Assembly: GCF_002127215.1 (NCBI RefSeq)
Contig: NZ_NFUT01000003.1
Span: forward strand, 248,001 to 312,000
Origin: Hydrogenophaga sp. IBVHS2
GTDB taxonomy: Bacteria > Pseudomonadota > Gammaproteobacteria > Burkholderiales > Burkholderiaceae_C
DNA length: 64,000 bases
Reading direction: 5' to 3'
A program made the translations under genes and the position numbers. This document shows positions 1 to 11,189 of the stretch, piece by piece (within the stretch, counting starts at the first letter, position 1; every line of letters begins with the position of its first letter). The notes beneath the pieces are model-generated. The model saw nothing but the letters and a program-made list of their open reading frames with translations. It did no database searches and was not told the DNA's origin.

Positions 1-148
1 CCCACCCGTTCGCGGCAGACGCGGTGGTGGCCGCCGGCGAGATGTGGCTCACCGTGGCGGGCCAGACCCGGCACCTGCTGCCGGGCGACACCTTCGCGCT
101 GGCGCGCGACGTGCCGCACAGCGAGCGCTACGGCGCCGCCGGCGCCAC

Positions 149-176
<28 letters not shown>
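1..176 (+). CDS. C-terminal end of a cupin-domain protein (5' truncated by window edge)
   Basis: The frame starting at base 3 is open from the window edge to a TGA at 174-176 and encodes 57 residues. They include GEMWLTVAGQTRHLLPGDTF followed by ALARDVPHSERYG. This looks like the last strands of a small cupin barrel: a Gly-Asp turn, then a Pro-His pair as in cupin motif 2. Such proteins are often metal-binding sensors or the N-terminal half of AraC-type regulators. No helix-turn-helix follows here, so a stand-alone cupin is more likely. The substrate cannot be told. Its last 28 bases overlap the end of the convergent methyltransferase gene. Confidence 0.6.
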
Positions 177-1261
<1,085 letters not shown>

Positions 1262-1274
1262 GGCCGCGCAGACG

Positions 1275-2039
1275 TCAGATCTGGGAGAAGTCGGGCTTGC
1301 GGCGCTCCATGAAGGCACCGAAGGCCTCGCGGGCAGCCGGCTCGCGCAGCATGCGGCCGAAGCTGGCGCCCTCCTCGGCCATCACGGCCTGCACCTGGGC
1401 CGCCTGGCCCTTCTTCATGAGGCGCTTGGTCTCGATCAGGCTGCTCAGCGGCTTGGCGGCCAGCTTGGCGGCCACGGTGTGGGCATAGCTGCGGGCCTCG
1501 GTGGGCGGCAGCACCTTGTTGACCAGACCCACCTCGAGGGCGGCTTCGGCCATGAAAGGCTCGCCCAGCAACAGGGCCTCGGCGGCGCGGTGGTAACCCA
1601 TCATCTGCGGCACCAGCAGGCTGCTGGCCGCTTCCGGGCACAGGCCCAGGTTGACGAAGGGCATGGAGAAGGCGGCGTTGTCGCCGGCGTACACCAGATC
1701 GCAATGGAACAGCAGCGTGGTGCCGATGCCCACGGCCGGGCCGCACACCGCCGCCAGCACCGGCTTGGGGAACGCCGCCAGGCCGCGCAGGAAACGGAAC
1801 ACCGGAGCGCCTTCGCCAGCGGGCGGCTGGTTCAGGAAATCGGCGATGTCGTTGCCGGCCGAGAAGATGGTCTCGTGGCCCTGGAACACCACCACCCGCA
1901 CGGCCGCGTCGTCCTGCGCTGCCTGCAGGGCATCGGCCATGGCGCCGTACATGGCAGCGGTGATGGAGTTCTTCTTGTCGAGGCGGTTGAAGGTGATACT
2001 GCAGACGCCGGCTTCGGTGTGGACGAGGATGTCGCTCAT
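1275..2039 (-). CDS. Enoyl-CoA hydratase/isomerase (crotonase family)
   Basis: A 254-residue single-domain crotonase, the usual length. The oxyanion-hole segments are FSAGNDI and CGPAVGIG. The catalytic region reads VNLGLCPEAASSLL, where Glu follows Pro. That PE arrangement is common in the delta3,delta2-enoyl-CoA isomerase/PaaG-like branch, so isomerase activity is as plausible as hydration. It would act in the cytosol on acyl-CoA intermediates. The start is the ATG at 2039 (MSDILVHTEAG); a longer frame adds a proline-rich N-terminus that does not look like protein. It heads a short unit with the TPR-methyltransferase and stands apart from the main beta-oxidation operon at 4.4-11.9 kb. Confidence 0.85.
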   Translation of the reverse strand: MSDILVHTEAGVCSITFNRLDKKNSITAAMYGAMADALQAAQDDAAVRVVVFQGHETIFSAGNDIADFLNQPPAGEGAPVFRFLRGLAAFPKPVLAAVCGPAVGIGTTLLFHCDLVYAGDNAAFSMPFVNLGLCPEAASSLLVPQMMGYHRAAEALLLGEPFMAEAALEVGLVNKVLPPTEARSYAHTVAAKLAAKPLSSLIETKRLMKKGQAAQVQAVMAEEGASFGRMLREPAAREAFGAFMERRKPDFSQI

Positions 2040-2149
2040 GGGGGGTTGTCTCGATGGGTGATGGGGCGGTCCGGCGGGCCCGGACACGGGCGCACAAATT
2101 AACACGAAAGCCCGGTCTGGATTGGAGCGGACCGCCCAGGACGCCCTCC

Positions 2150-2155
2150 TAAACT
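2150..2155 (+). promoter_or_regulatory. Candidate -10 element, leaderless start
   Basis: TAAACT ends six bases before the ATG of the patatin-barrel gene, and no Shine-Dalgarno sequence fits in between. Transcription would begin at or next to the start codon. The -35 is not clear: TTGGAG at 2122-2127 is 22 bases away, too far for a normal spacer. Confidence 0.35.
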
Positions 2156-2161
2156 CTCGCC

Positions 2162-4432
2162 ATGCGAATACTCCTCACCCTGTTGCTGGCGCTGCCGTCG
2201 TGCGTGCTGCAGGCCCTGGCCCAGACCCCCCCGCCCGCTGCCGGCGCCCCGGCCGACACGGCAGCCCGTCCCAAGGTGGCGCTGGTGCTGTCCGGTGGCG
2301 GTGCGCGCGGCTTTGCCCATGTGGGGGTGCTCAAGGCACTGGAAGCCGCCCGGGTGCCGGTGGACATGATCGTGGGCACCTCCATGGGCGCCATCGTGGG
2401 CGGGCTGTATGCCAGCGGCATGACCGCCGACGAGCTGGAGCGCGAGATCCTGGCGGTGCAGTGGGGCGACCTGTTCAACAGCCGCGAGCCGCGCCAGCAG
2501 CTGTCGCAGCGCCGCAAGGAGGAAGACTTCGAGCTCTCCCCGGTGCTGGCGCTGGGGTTCCGCGATGGCGAATTCCGACTGCCCACCGGCGCGGTGTCCA
2601 GCCGCTCGCTGGAGATGCTGCTGCGCCGCTACACCCTGCCCACGCGGCATCTGCAGAGCTTCGATCAGCTGCCCACGCCGTTCCGGGCCGTGGCCACCGA
2701 CATGGAGACCGGCCAGCCGGTGGTGATGGACAGCGGCGACCTGGCCACCGCGCTGCGGGCCAGCATGTCGGTGCCCGGCGTGTTCTCGCCGGTGACGGTG
2801 GGCGAGCGCATCCTGGGCGACGGCGGTCTGGTCGACAACCTGCCGGTGGGGGTGGCGCGCCGCATGGGGGCGGACGTGATCATCGCGGTCAACATCGGCA
2901 CGCCCCTGGCCGGCCGCGAGACCCTGGGCACGGTGCTGGGCATCACGGCGCAGATGGTCAACATCCTGACCGAGCAGAACGTCCAGGCCAGCATCGCCAC
3001 GCTCACGCCGGCCGACCTGCTGCTCACGCCGCCGCTGGGCAAGCTCACCTCGGCCGACTTCGAGCGGGCCCCCGAGCTGGTGCGCATCGGCCGCGAGTAC
3101 GCCGACACCGTCACCGCCGCACTGCAGCGCTTCTCGGCCCCGCCCGACCGTTACGCCCGCTGGGTGAGTGACCGGGTGGAACAGGCGGTGGGCAACACCG
3201 AACGCGTGGGCCGCATTGCCAGCATCCGTTTCGAGGGGGTCAATGAGCGCCGGGCCGAGCGGCTGGGCGCCGGTCTGGACACCGCGGTGGGCCAGCGGGT
3301 CGATGTGGACCGCATCGAGGACGACCTGCAGAAGCTGGCCGCCGCCGGCGACTACGAACGCATCGACTACAGCCTGGTGCGCCGCCCGGGCACCGACCAG
3401 GAAGACCTGTCCATCCTGCTGCGCGAGAACAACTGGGGACCGAACTACCTGCGCCTGGGCATCGACCTGCGCACCGATTTCCAGGGCCAGGGCGCCTTCA
3501 ACCTGCGCATCAGCCACAACCGCCACTGGCTCAACGACAGCGGCGCCGAGTGGCGCAACCGGGTGCAGCTGGGCGAGACCCTGGGCGTGTTCTCCGAGAT
3601 CTACCAGCCCCTGGGGTCGGCCAGCGAGCGTTTCGTGGCCGCCTATGTGGACGGCCGGGTGCGCAAGGTGGAGCTGTTCGCGCCGTCGGGCGAGGCGCTG
3701 GCGCTGGTGCAGCGGCAGGGGGTCCAGGTGGGGGCCGACATCGGATGGCCGATCGGCCTGCGCGGCACCATCGGCGAGATGCGGCTGGGCGTGATCGGGG
3801 CACAGCGCAGCACCACGCCCGAGCTGGTGTCCCGCGCCATCCCGGTCAGCGTGGCCCAGACCCAGCGCTGGCGCGAGGCCGGGCTGCGTGCGGCGGTGAT
3901 TGCCGACCAGCTGGACTATGCCAACTTTCCCTCCGAAGGCTACCGGGCCGTGGGCGAGGCGGTGGTCGGCCGTCGCAGCTACGACAACCTGCCCTCGGGC
4001 CACTTCGACCGCATCGAGGGATCGCTGACGGCGGTCAGGAGCTGGGGACCGCACACGATCAATGTCGGCGCCCGGTTTGCACGCGCCAGCGATGTGCCGC
4101 TGGGCGCGGTCGACGAGTATTCGCTGGGAGGCTTCCAGCAACTCTCGGGTTACCGGGTGGGCCAGGTGGCCGGCAACTACCTGGCCTTCGGGCGGCTGAC
4201 CTACTACAGGCGCCTGCCGGTCGATCCGGGTCCGGCGCGCGCGCTGTTCGTGGGCGGCTCGCTGGAGGCCGGCAACGCCTGGGCCAACCGGCGCGATGTC
4301 TCGCTGCGCAACCTGCGCGGCGCCGGCAGCCTGTTCATCGGGGCGGACACCGGCATCGGGCCGCTCTACCTGAGCCTGGTGAGCGCCCCCAGGGGCTTCA
4401 CCGGCCTGTACCTGTTCCTGGGTCGGCCCTGA
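2162..4432 (+). CDS. Patatin-like phospholipase with POTRA and outer-membrane barrel (PlpD type)
   Basis: A 756-residue protein in the usual size range of type Vd (PlpD-like) proteins. Residues 1-21 form a Sec signal peptide. The patatin domain follows with GGGARG at 45-50, the nucleophile elbow GTSMG (Ser74) and the DGG motif with Asp220, so the Ser-Asp dyad is intact. A single POTRA-like segment (about 340-410) leads into a C-terminal Omp85-type barrel (about 420-756) rich in alternating aromatic strands such as YLRLGIDLRTDF. In this family the lipase domain is carried through or displayed by its own barrel and acts on phospholipids. The gene stands alone between oppositely directed genes. 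The C-terminus ends LFLGRP rather than in a terminal Phe, which is a minor oddity. Confidence 0.9.
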   Translation: MRILLTLLLALPSCVLQALAQTPPPAAGAPADTAARPKVALVLSGGGARGFAHVGVLKALEAARVPVDMIVGTSMGAIVGGLYASGMTADELEREILAVQWGDLFNSREPRQQLSQRRKEEDFELSPVLALGFRDGEFRLPTGAVSSRSLEMLLRRYTLPTRHLQSFDQLPTPFRAVATDMETGQPVVMDSGDLATALRASMSVPGVFSPVTVGERILGDGGLVDNLPVGVARRMGADVIIAVNIGTPLAGRETLGTVLGITAQMVNILTEQNVQASIATLTPADLLLTPPLGKLTSADFERAPELVRIGREYADTVTAALQRFSAPPDRYARWVSDRVEQAVGNTERVGRIASIRFEGVNERRAERLGAGLDTAVGQRVDVDRIEDDLQKLAAAGDYERIDYSLVRRPGTDQEDLSILLRENNWGPNYLRLGIDLRTDFQGQGAFNLRISHNRHWLNDSGAEWRNRVQLGETLGVFSEIYQPLGSASERFVAAYVDGRVRKVELFAPSGEALALVQRQGVQVGADIGWPIGLRGTIGEMRLGVIGAQRSTTPELVSRAIPVSVAQTQRWREAGLRAAVIADQLDYANFPSEGYRAVGEAVVGRRSYDNLPSGHFDRIEGSLTAVRSWGPHTINVGARFARASDVPLGAVDEYSLGGFQQLSGYRVGQVAGNYLAFGRLTYYRRLPVDPGPARALFVGGSLEAGNAWANRRDVSLRNLRGAGSLFIGADTGIGPLYLSLVSAPRGFTGLYLFLGRP

Positions 4433-4453
4433 ACGGGCCCGACCCGCCACCGG

Positions 4454-5254
4454 TCATTCCTTGTAGTACACCACCTGGTGGGTGGTGACCAGCAGCCGGC
4501 CCTCGGCGTCCCACAGGTGGGCATGCTGGTCCGAGAAGCCGTTGCGGAAGGCACTGGCACCGCACTCGGCCAGCAGCCAGCCATCGCCGACCGCCGCCAG
4601 ATCGGCCGATCCGGCATGGAAGTACACCGTCATGGACACGGTGCCCGCCGGCACACGGGTGGCGCGGCGCAGCCAGACGCGGGGAAAGAACACATCCGAC
4701 ATGGCGGTCAGGCTGGCAAAGTCCAGCGCTCTCGGCGGTTCGTCGCGCACCCACAGCGTGGTGCCGGCAGGGCTCTCGGCGCCGTCCCAATGGCGGGGCA
4801 GCGAGCCCTTGGCAAAGCGGATGTCGTAGCGGCCGATCCAGGGCACCGGGGCCTCGGGGCGGCGGGGCAGCGCAGCGGCCGACAGCACTTGGGGCAGCGG
4901 CGCATCGTCCACGCTCCAGGTGGTGCGGCGCGCGGCGGTGATGGCGGTGGCGGTGACCACCACCTCGTCCTGCTGCACCAGGCTCACCGACCAGTGCTGG
5001 GTGGAGCGGTTGGTGCGCACCGGATGGGCGTGCACCTCGAAGGCGCCATCGGCCACGGCGGCGGCGAAGTTGACGGTGAGCGACAGCGGCTCGCCCAGCA
5101 GGTCGGGGTGCTGCAGCACGGCCTGCACCAGGGTGGCGGCGGTGATGCCGCCGTAGGGCCCGACCATGTTGGCATAAGCCGGCGAAGTGGCGCCCCGCCA
5201 GGCGCCGGGGCTGGTGGCCTCCAGGGCCAGGGCCGCGTCGAAGGGATGGTTCAT
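4454..5254 (-). CDS. Acyl-CoA thioesterase (double hot-dog, TesB-like)
   Basis: A 266-residue thioesterase-family protein. The N-terminal half has the hot-dog helix region ANMVGPYGGITAATLVQAVL, and a second hot-dog fold reads DVFFPRVWLRRATRVPAGTV then SMTVYFHAG. Family knowledge: hydrolysis of acyl-CoA thioesters. It is the last gene of the beta-oxidation operon, nine bases after the thiolase stop, so release of free acids or recycling of CoA is the likely role. The ATG at 5254 (MNHPFDAALALE) was chosen because the longer frame overlaps the thiolase end with Gly/Arg-rich sequence. The precise acyl specificity is unknown. Confidence 0.82.
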   Translation of the reverse strand: MNHPFDAALALEATSPGAWRGATSPAYANMVGPYGGITAATLVQAVLQHPDLLGEPLSLTVNFAAAVADGAFEVHAHPVRTNRSTQHWSVSLVQQDEVVVTATAITAARRTTWSVDDAPLPQVLSAAALPRRPEAPVPWIGRYDIRFAKGSLPRHWDGAESPAGTTLWVRDEPPRALDFASLTAMSDVFFPRVWLRRATRVPAGTVSMTVYFHAGSADLAAVGDGWLLAECGASAFRNGFSDQHAHLWDAEGRLLVTTHQVVYYKE

Positions 5255-5262
5255 GCCGGCGG

Positions 5263-6471
<1,209 letters not shown>

Positions 6472-6480
6472 GTCGCTTCC

Positions 6481-8880
6481 TCAGTTGCGGACGGGCTTGC
6501 CGGTGTTGAGCATGCCCAGAATGCGCTCTTGCGTTTTCGGGTGGACGATCAGGGCGCAGAAGGCCTGGCGCTCCAGCGTCATCAGGTATTCCTCACTGAC
6601 CAGGGTGCCGGGGTCGACATCGCCACCGGTGACCACCTTGGCAATCAGGCTGGCGATGTGGAAGTCGTGCTGGCTGATGAAGCCGCCATCCCGCATGTTG
6701 ACCAGCTGGCCCATGATGGTGGCCCGACCATCGCGACCGGCCACCGGGAACAGCCGCTTGTGCGGGGCCCGCCAGCCACTGGCGAACATCGAACGCGCTT
6801 CGTTGATGGCCACGAACAGCAGCTCGTCCTTGTGCGGCACCACCACGTCCGACGGCAGCAGGTAACCCAGCTGGCGCGACTCCAGCGCGCTGGTGCCCAC
6901 CTTGGCCATGGCGGCGGCGGTGAAGCCCTCGGTCAGGAAGGGCAGCAGGTCTTTGCCGGTGGAGGCCTCGGCGTTCTCGGCGGCGCGGCGGGCAATGTAG
7001 GTCAGGCCGCCGGCACCCGGCACCAGGCCCACGCCCACCTCCACCAGACCGATGTAGCTCTCCATGTGGGCCACGCGGCGGGCGCTGTGCACCGCCAGCT
7101 CGCAGCCGCCGCCCAGGGCCAGGCCGCGGATGGCGGACACCACCGGCACGTTGGCGTACCGCAGGCGCAGCATCATCTGCTGCATGAAGCCTTCGGCCTC
7201 CTCGATGGCCGAGACGCCCACGGCCATGAAGGCGGGCAGCATGGCCTGCAGGTCGGCACCGGCGCTGAAGGGCTCGTCGCCCGACCAGATCACCAGGCCC
7301 TGGTAACGCTGCTCGGCCAGGTCCACCGCGGCCATCAGGCCCTCGCACACCTCGGGGCTGATGGCGTGCATCTTGGTCTTGATGCTGGCGATCAGCACCT
7401 CGTTGTCCAGCGTCCAGACGCGCAGGCTGTCGTTCTCTTCCAGCGTGGTGCCGGCGGTGCGGTAGTCCAGACCGCCTTCGCCCAGCAGGCGCTCGGGGAA
7501 GTGCTGGCGGGCATGCACCGGCAGCACCCGGTACGGCTCGAACACGCCCTTGGCCGGGTTCCAGGAACCCTGCGGCGTGTGCACGCCACCCGCCTCGGCC
7601 ACCGGGCCCTTGAAGACCCATTCCGGCAGCGGTGCCTTGCACAGCGCGCGGCCGGCATCGATGTCCTCCTGGACCATCTTCGCCACCTCCAGCCAGCCGG
7701 CTTCCTGCCACAGCTCGAACGGGCCCTGCTTCATGCCGAAGCCCCAGCGCATGGCCTGATCCACATCGCGCGCGGTCTCGGCAATGGTGGCCAGGTGCAC
7801 GGCGGCGTAGTGAAAGCTGTTGCGCAGAATCGCCCACAAAAACTGGCCCTGCGGACCTTCGGCGCTGCGCAGCAACTTGAGCCGCTCGGCGGCCGGGCGC
7901 TTGAGCATGCGGCCGTACACCTCGTCGGCCTTCTCGCCACCGGGCACATAGTCACCGCTCTCCAGGTCGAAACGCAAAATGTCGCGGCCCACCTTCTTGT
8001 AGAAACCGGCGCCGCTTTTCTGGCCCAGGTTCTTGAGTTCCAGCAGTTTCTTCAGCACAGGCGGTGTATCGAAACTGCCGTAGAACGGATCGGTGTCGAT
8101 GCTCAGGTTGTCCTGCAGCGTCTTCACCACATGGGCCATGGTGTCCAGGCCCACCACGTCGGCGGTGCGGAAGGTGCCCGAGCTGGCGCGGCCCAGGCGC
8201 TTGCCGGTGAGGTCGTCCACCACATCGAAGGTGAGGCCGAAGTTCTCGACCTCCTTCATGGTGGAGAGCATGCCGGCGATGCCGATGCGGTTGGCCACAA
8301 AGTTGGGCGTGTCCTTGGCCCGCACCACGCCCTTGCCCAGACCGGTGGTGACGAAGGTCTCGAGGTCGTCCAGGATCTGCGGCTGGGTGGTGGGGGTGGC
8401 GATCAGCTCCACCAGCGTCATGTAGCGCGGCGGGTTGAAGAAGTGGATGCCGCAGAAGCGCGGCTTGATGGCCTCGGGCAGGGCCTCCGACAGCTTCGTG
8501 ATCGACAGACCCGAGGTGTTGGACGCGACGATGGCGTGCCCGGCCACGAAGGGGGCGATCTTGCGGTAGAGGTCGAGCTTCCAGTCCATGCGCTCGGCAA
8601 TGGCCTCGATGATCAGGTCGCAGTCGCGCAGCTGATCCATGTGCTCTTCGTAATTGGCCTGACCGATCAGGTCGGCATCGCGGGCCACGCCCAGCGGCGA
8701 GGGCTTGAGCTTCTTGAGGTTCTCCACCGCGCGGGTGACGATGCCGTTTTTGGGGCCTTCCTTGGCCGGAAGGTCAAAGAGAACGACCGGGACCTTGACG
8801 TTGACCAGGTGCGCAGCGATCTGCGCGCCCATCACGCCGGCGCCGAGCACGGCGACTTTCCTGACATTGAATCGGTTCAT
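6481..8880 (-). CDS. 3-hydroxyacyl-CoA dehydrogenase / enoyl-CoA hydratase fusion
   Basis: A 799-residue bifunctional enzyme. The NAD-binding Rossmann motif AVLGAGVMG lies at about residues 10-18. The dehydrogenase C-terminal domains follow, with FCGIHFFNPPRYMTLVEL carrying the catalytic His. A crotonase domain sits in the second half (FSAGADLQAM and GLALGGGCELA oxyanion motifs). The dehydrogenase comes first, the reverse of E. coli FadB and as in FadN-type proteins. It hydrates 2-enoyl-CoA and oxidises the 3-hydroxyacyl-CoA. The ATG at 8880 (MNRFNVRKVAVLG) is preferred because it places the Rossmann strand at the normal distance from the N-terminus. Confidence 0.92.
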   Translation of the reverse strand: MNRFNVRKVAVLGAGVMGAQIAAHLVNVKVPVVLFDLPAKEGPKNGIVTRAVENLKKLKPSPLGVARDADLIGQANYEEHMDQLRDCDLIIEAIAERMDWKLDLYRKIAPFVAGHAIVASNTSGLSITKLSEALPEAIKPRFCGIHFFNPPRYMTLVELIATPTTQPQILDDLETFVTTGLGKGVVRAKDTPNFVANRIGIAGMLSTMKEVENFGLTFDVVDDLTGKRLGRASSGTFRTADVVGLDTMAHVVKTLQDNLSIDTDPFYGSFDTPPVLKKLLELKNLGQKSGAGFYKKVGRDILRFDLESGDYVPGGEKADEVYGRMLKRPAAERLKLLRSAEGPQGQFLWAILRNSFHYAAVHLATIAETARDVDQAMRWGFGMKQGPFELWQEAGWLEVAKMVQEDIDAGRALCKAPLPEWVFKGPVAEAGGVHTPQGSWNPAKGVFEPYRVLPVHARQHFPERLLGEGGLDYRTAGTTLEENDSLRVWTLDNEVLIASIKTKMHAISPEVCEGLMAAVDLAEQRYQGLVIWSGDEPFSAGADLQAMLPAFMAVGVSAIEEAEGFMQQMMLRLRYANVPVVSAIRGLALGGGCELAVHSARRVAHMESYIGLVEVGVGLVPGAGGLTYIARRAAENAEASTGKDLLPFLTEGFTAAAMAKVGTSALESRQLGYLLPSDVVVPHKDELLFVAINEARSMFASGWRAPHKRLFPVAGRDGRATIMGQLVNMRDGGFISQHDFHIASLIAKVVTGGDVDPGTLVSEEYLMTLERQAFCALIVHPKTQERILGMLNTGKPVRN

Positions 8881-8909
8881 GGGAATTCCAGAAAGGGAGA
8901 GGGCGCGGG

Positions 8910-9347
8910 TCACTGGACCCGCTGCCAGACCTGCGTGCGGTAGAAGGGGCCGAGGTAGCCGCGCATCTCCAGCTGCTGCCCGCCGTTGACCGGCTTGAGC
9001 CGGTTGCGGTAGACCTTGCCGTTGTTGGGATCGACGATGGTGCCGCCCTCGTACAGGGTCGGGTCACTGGCGCTCTGGCGCACGCCGCGCAGGATGTTCA
9101 TGCCCAGCACCGGCTGGTCCTTGCGGTCGTCGGTGCACTTCTCGCACACCGCCTTGGGGTCGGTGGACGGGTCCAGCAGGCGCTCGATGTGGCCCACGAA
9201 GACCCCGTCCTTCTCGGTGATGCGCACCAGCGACTTCTCCTTGCCGGAGTCGTCGTCGATGGTCTTCCAGAGCCCGACCGGGGTCATCTGCGCGGACGCA
9301 GACACACCGGCCAGGGCCAGCAGGGCAGCCAGCAGCGTCGTCTTCAT
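8910..9347 (-). CDS. Secreted DUF2147-family protein
   Basis: A 145-residue protein with a clear signal peptide (MKTTLLAALLALAGVSASAQ). The mature part reads GLWKTIDDDSGKEKSLVRI and later ILRGVRQ and EMRGYLGPFYRTQVW, as in the DUF2147 family. Members are small exported proteins of unknown function. A pair of cysteines (CEKC) may form a disulfide or bind metal. It lies five bases after the acyl-CoA dehydrogenase stop and 29 bases before the FadB-like start, so it is transcribed inside the beta-oxidation operon although its product is exported. The link to fatty acids is by context only. Confidence 0.85.
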   Translation of the reverse strand: MKTTLLAALLALAGVSASAQMTPVGLWKTIDDDSGKEKSLVRITEKDGVFVGHIERLLDPSTDPKAVCEKCTDDRKDQPVLGMNILRGVRQSASDPTLYEGGTIVDPNNGKVYRNRLKPVNGGQQLEMRGYLGPFYRTQVWQRVQ

Positions 9348-9352
9348 GGCGA

Positions 9353-11149
9353 TCAGGCCAGGGCCTCGTCGGTGTTCATCAGGACCGCTGCGCCGGCACG
9401 CGCGGTGCGCATCAGCGTGGCGGTCTCGGGGAACAGCTTGGCGAAGTAGAAGCGTGCGGTCTGCAGCTTGGCGGTGTAGAACGGGTCGGTGCTGCCGGCA
9501 GCGATCTTCTGCAGCGCCTCGCGGGCCATCAGGGCCCAGAAGTAGCCGAACACCAGGTGGCCGGCCACGCGCAGGTAGGGCACGGCGGCGGCGCCGGCCT
9601 CGTCCGGGTTTTGCAGTGCCTTGAAGCCGATCTCGGTGGTGAACTTGGTCATCTGCTCGCCCAGGTAGGCCACCGGGTTGATGAACTCGGCCATCTTCTC
9701 GTTGACGCCCTCTTCCTCCACCAGACGGCCCACCAGCTTGCCGAACTTGCGCAGCGTGGCGCCGTTGTTGCCCAGCACCTTGCGGCCCAGCAGGTCCAGC
9801 GACTGGATGGTGTTGGTGCCCTCGTAGATCATGTTGATGCGGGCATCGCGCACGAACTGCTCCATGCCCCATTCCTTGATGTAGCCATGGCCGCCGAACA
9901 CCTGCTGGCACTCGGTGGCGGCCAGGTAGCCGTTGTCGGTCAGGAAGGCCTTGGAGATGGGGGTCAGCAACGACAGCATCTCGTCGCTGTCCTTGCGCAC
10001 CTTCTCGTCCGGGTGGCTGTGCACCTTCTCCAGCAGCACCGAGCAGAACAGGGCCAGGGCACGGCCGCCTTCGGCATAGGCCTTGGCGGTGAGCAGCATG
10101 CGGCGCACATCGGGGTGCACGATGATCGGGTCGGCCGGCTTGTCCTTGGCCTTGGGGCCGGAGAGGCTGCGCATCTGGATGCGGTCCTTGGCATAGGCCA
10201 GGGCGTTCTGGTAGGCCACTTCGGTCAGGCCCAGCGACTGGTTGCCCACGCCCAGACGGGCTGCGTTCATCATCACGAACATGCCCTGCATGCCCTTGTT
10301 GGGCTGGCCGACCATGGTGCCCACGGCGCCATCGAGCACCATCTGGCAGGTGGCGTTGCCGTGGATGCCCATCTTGTGCTCCAGACCGCCGCAGTAGATG
10401 CCGTTGCGCGCACCCAGGCTGCCGTCCTGGTTGACGAGGAACTTGGGCACGACGAAGAGGCTGATGCCCTTGATGCCGGGAGGCGCATCGGGCAGGCGGG
10501 CCAGCACCAGGTGCACGATGTTCTCGGCCATGTCGTGTTCACCGGCGCTGATGAAGATCTTGTTGCCGGTGAGCTTGTAGGTGCCATCGGGCTGCGGCTC
10601 GGCCTTGGTGCGCATCAGGCCCAGGTCGGTACCGCAGTGGGGTTCGGTCAGGCACATGGTGCCGGTCCACTCGCCGCTGACCATCTTGGCCAGGTACGTG
10701 GCCTTCTGCTCGTCGGTGCCGTGGGTGTGCAGCGAGGCGTAGGCGCCGTGGGTCAGGCCGGGGTACATGGTCCAGGCCTGGTTGGCCGAGTTCATCATCT
10801 CGTACAGGCACTGGTTGACCGCCAGCGGCAGGCCCTGGCCGCCGTACTCGGGGTCGGAGCTGAGCGCGGCCCAGCCGCCTTCGATGTACTGCTTGTAGGC
10901 TTCCTTGAAGCCCTTGGGCGTGGTGACTTCGTGGGTCTTGGGATCGAGCTTGCAGCCTTCGGTGTCGCCGCTGATGTTGAGCGGGAAGATGACCTGGCTG
11001 GCGAACTTGCCGGCTTCCTCGAGCACGGCGTTGATGGTGTCCACATCGATCTCGGCATGGGCCGGCATCTCGCGGAAGGTGTCGGTGACCTTGAGCACTT
11101 CGTGCATCACAAACTGCATGTCGCGCAGAGGCGGGTTGTAGACGGGCAT
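9353..11149 (-). CDS. Acyl-CoA dehydrogenase, long form with extra C-terminal domain
   Basis: A 598-residue FAD enzyme, longer than classic 380-residue members and typical of the proteobacterial group that has an extra C-terminal helical domain. Visible motifs are MCLTEPHCGTDLGLM (FAD/acyl-binding loop), GNKIFISAGEHD and CQQVFGGHGYIKEWGMEQFVRD. The last is followed by RINMIYEGTN, which holds the Glu that is the usual catalytic base in this branch. It introduces the trans-2 double bond in acyl-CoA. An AAGGAG ribosome site lies seven bases before the ATG. It directly follows the TetR gene and is the first enzyme gene of the beta-oxidation operon. Confidence 0.92.
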   Translation of the reverse strand: MPVYNPPLRDMQFVMHEVLKVTDTFREMPAHAEIDVDTINAVLEEAGKFASQVIFPLNISGDTEGCKLDPKTHEVTTPKGFKEAYKQYIEGGWAALSSDPEYGGQGLPLAVNQCLYEMMNSANQAWTMYPGLTHGAYASLHTHGTDEQKATYLAKMVSGEWTGTMCLTEPHCGTDLGLMRTKAEPQPDGTYKLTGNKIFISAGEHDMAENIVHLVLARLPDAPPGIKGISLFVVPKFLVNQDGSLGARNGIYCGGLEHKMGIHGNATCQMVLDGAVGTMVGQPNKGMQGMFVMMNAARLGVGNQSLGLTEVAYQNALAYAKDRIQMRSLSGPKAKDKPADPIIVHPDVRRMLLTAKAYAEGGRALALFCSVLLEKVHSHPDEKVRKDSDEMLSLLTPISKAFLTDNGYLAATECQQVFGGHGYIKEWGMEQFVRDARINMIYEGTNTIQSLDLLGRKVLGNNGATLRKFGKLVGRLVEEEGVNEKMAEFINPVAYLGEQMTKFTTEIGFKALQNPDEAGAAAVPYLRVAGHLVFGYFWALMAREALQKIAAGSTDPFYTAKLQTARFYFAKLFPETATLMRTARAGAAVLMNTDEALA

Positions 11150-11189
11150 GGGGGACTCCTTGCTGGGGTTTGTGAAACGGAAAAGGGAA

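Noticed and set aside
2099-4450. A 783-codon minus-strand frame opposite the patatin-barrel gene
   Set aside because: Antisense composition typical of high-GC DNA; the plus-strand protein has signal peptide, catalytic dyad and barrel.
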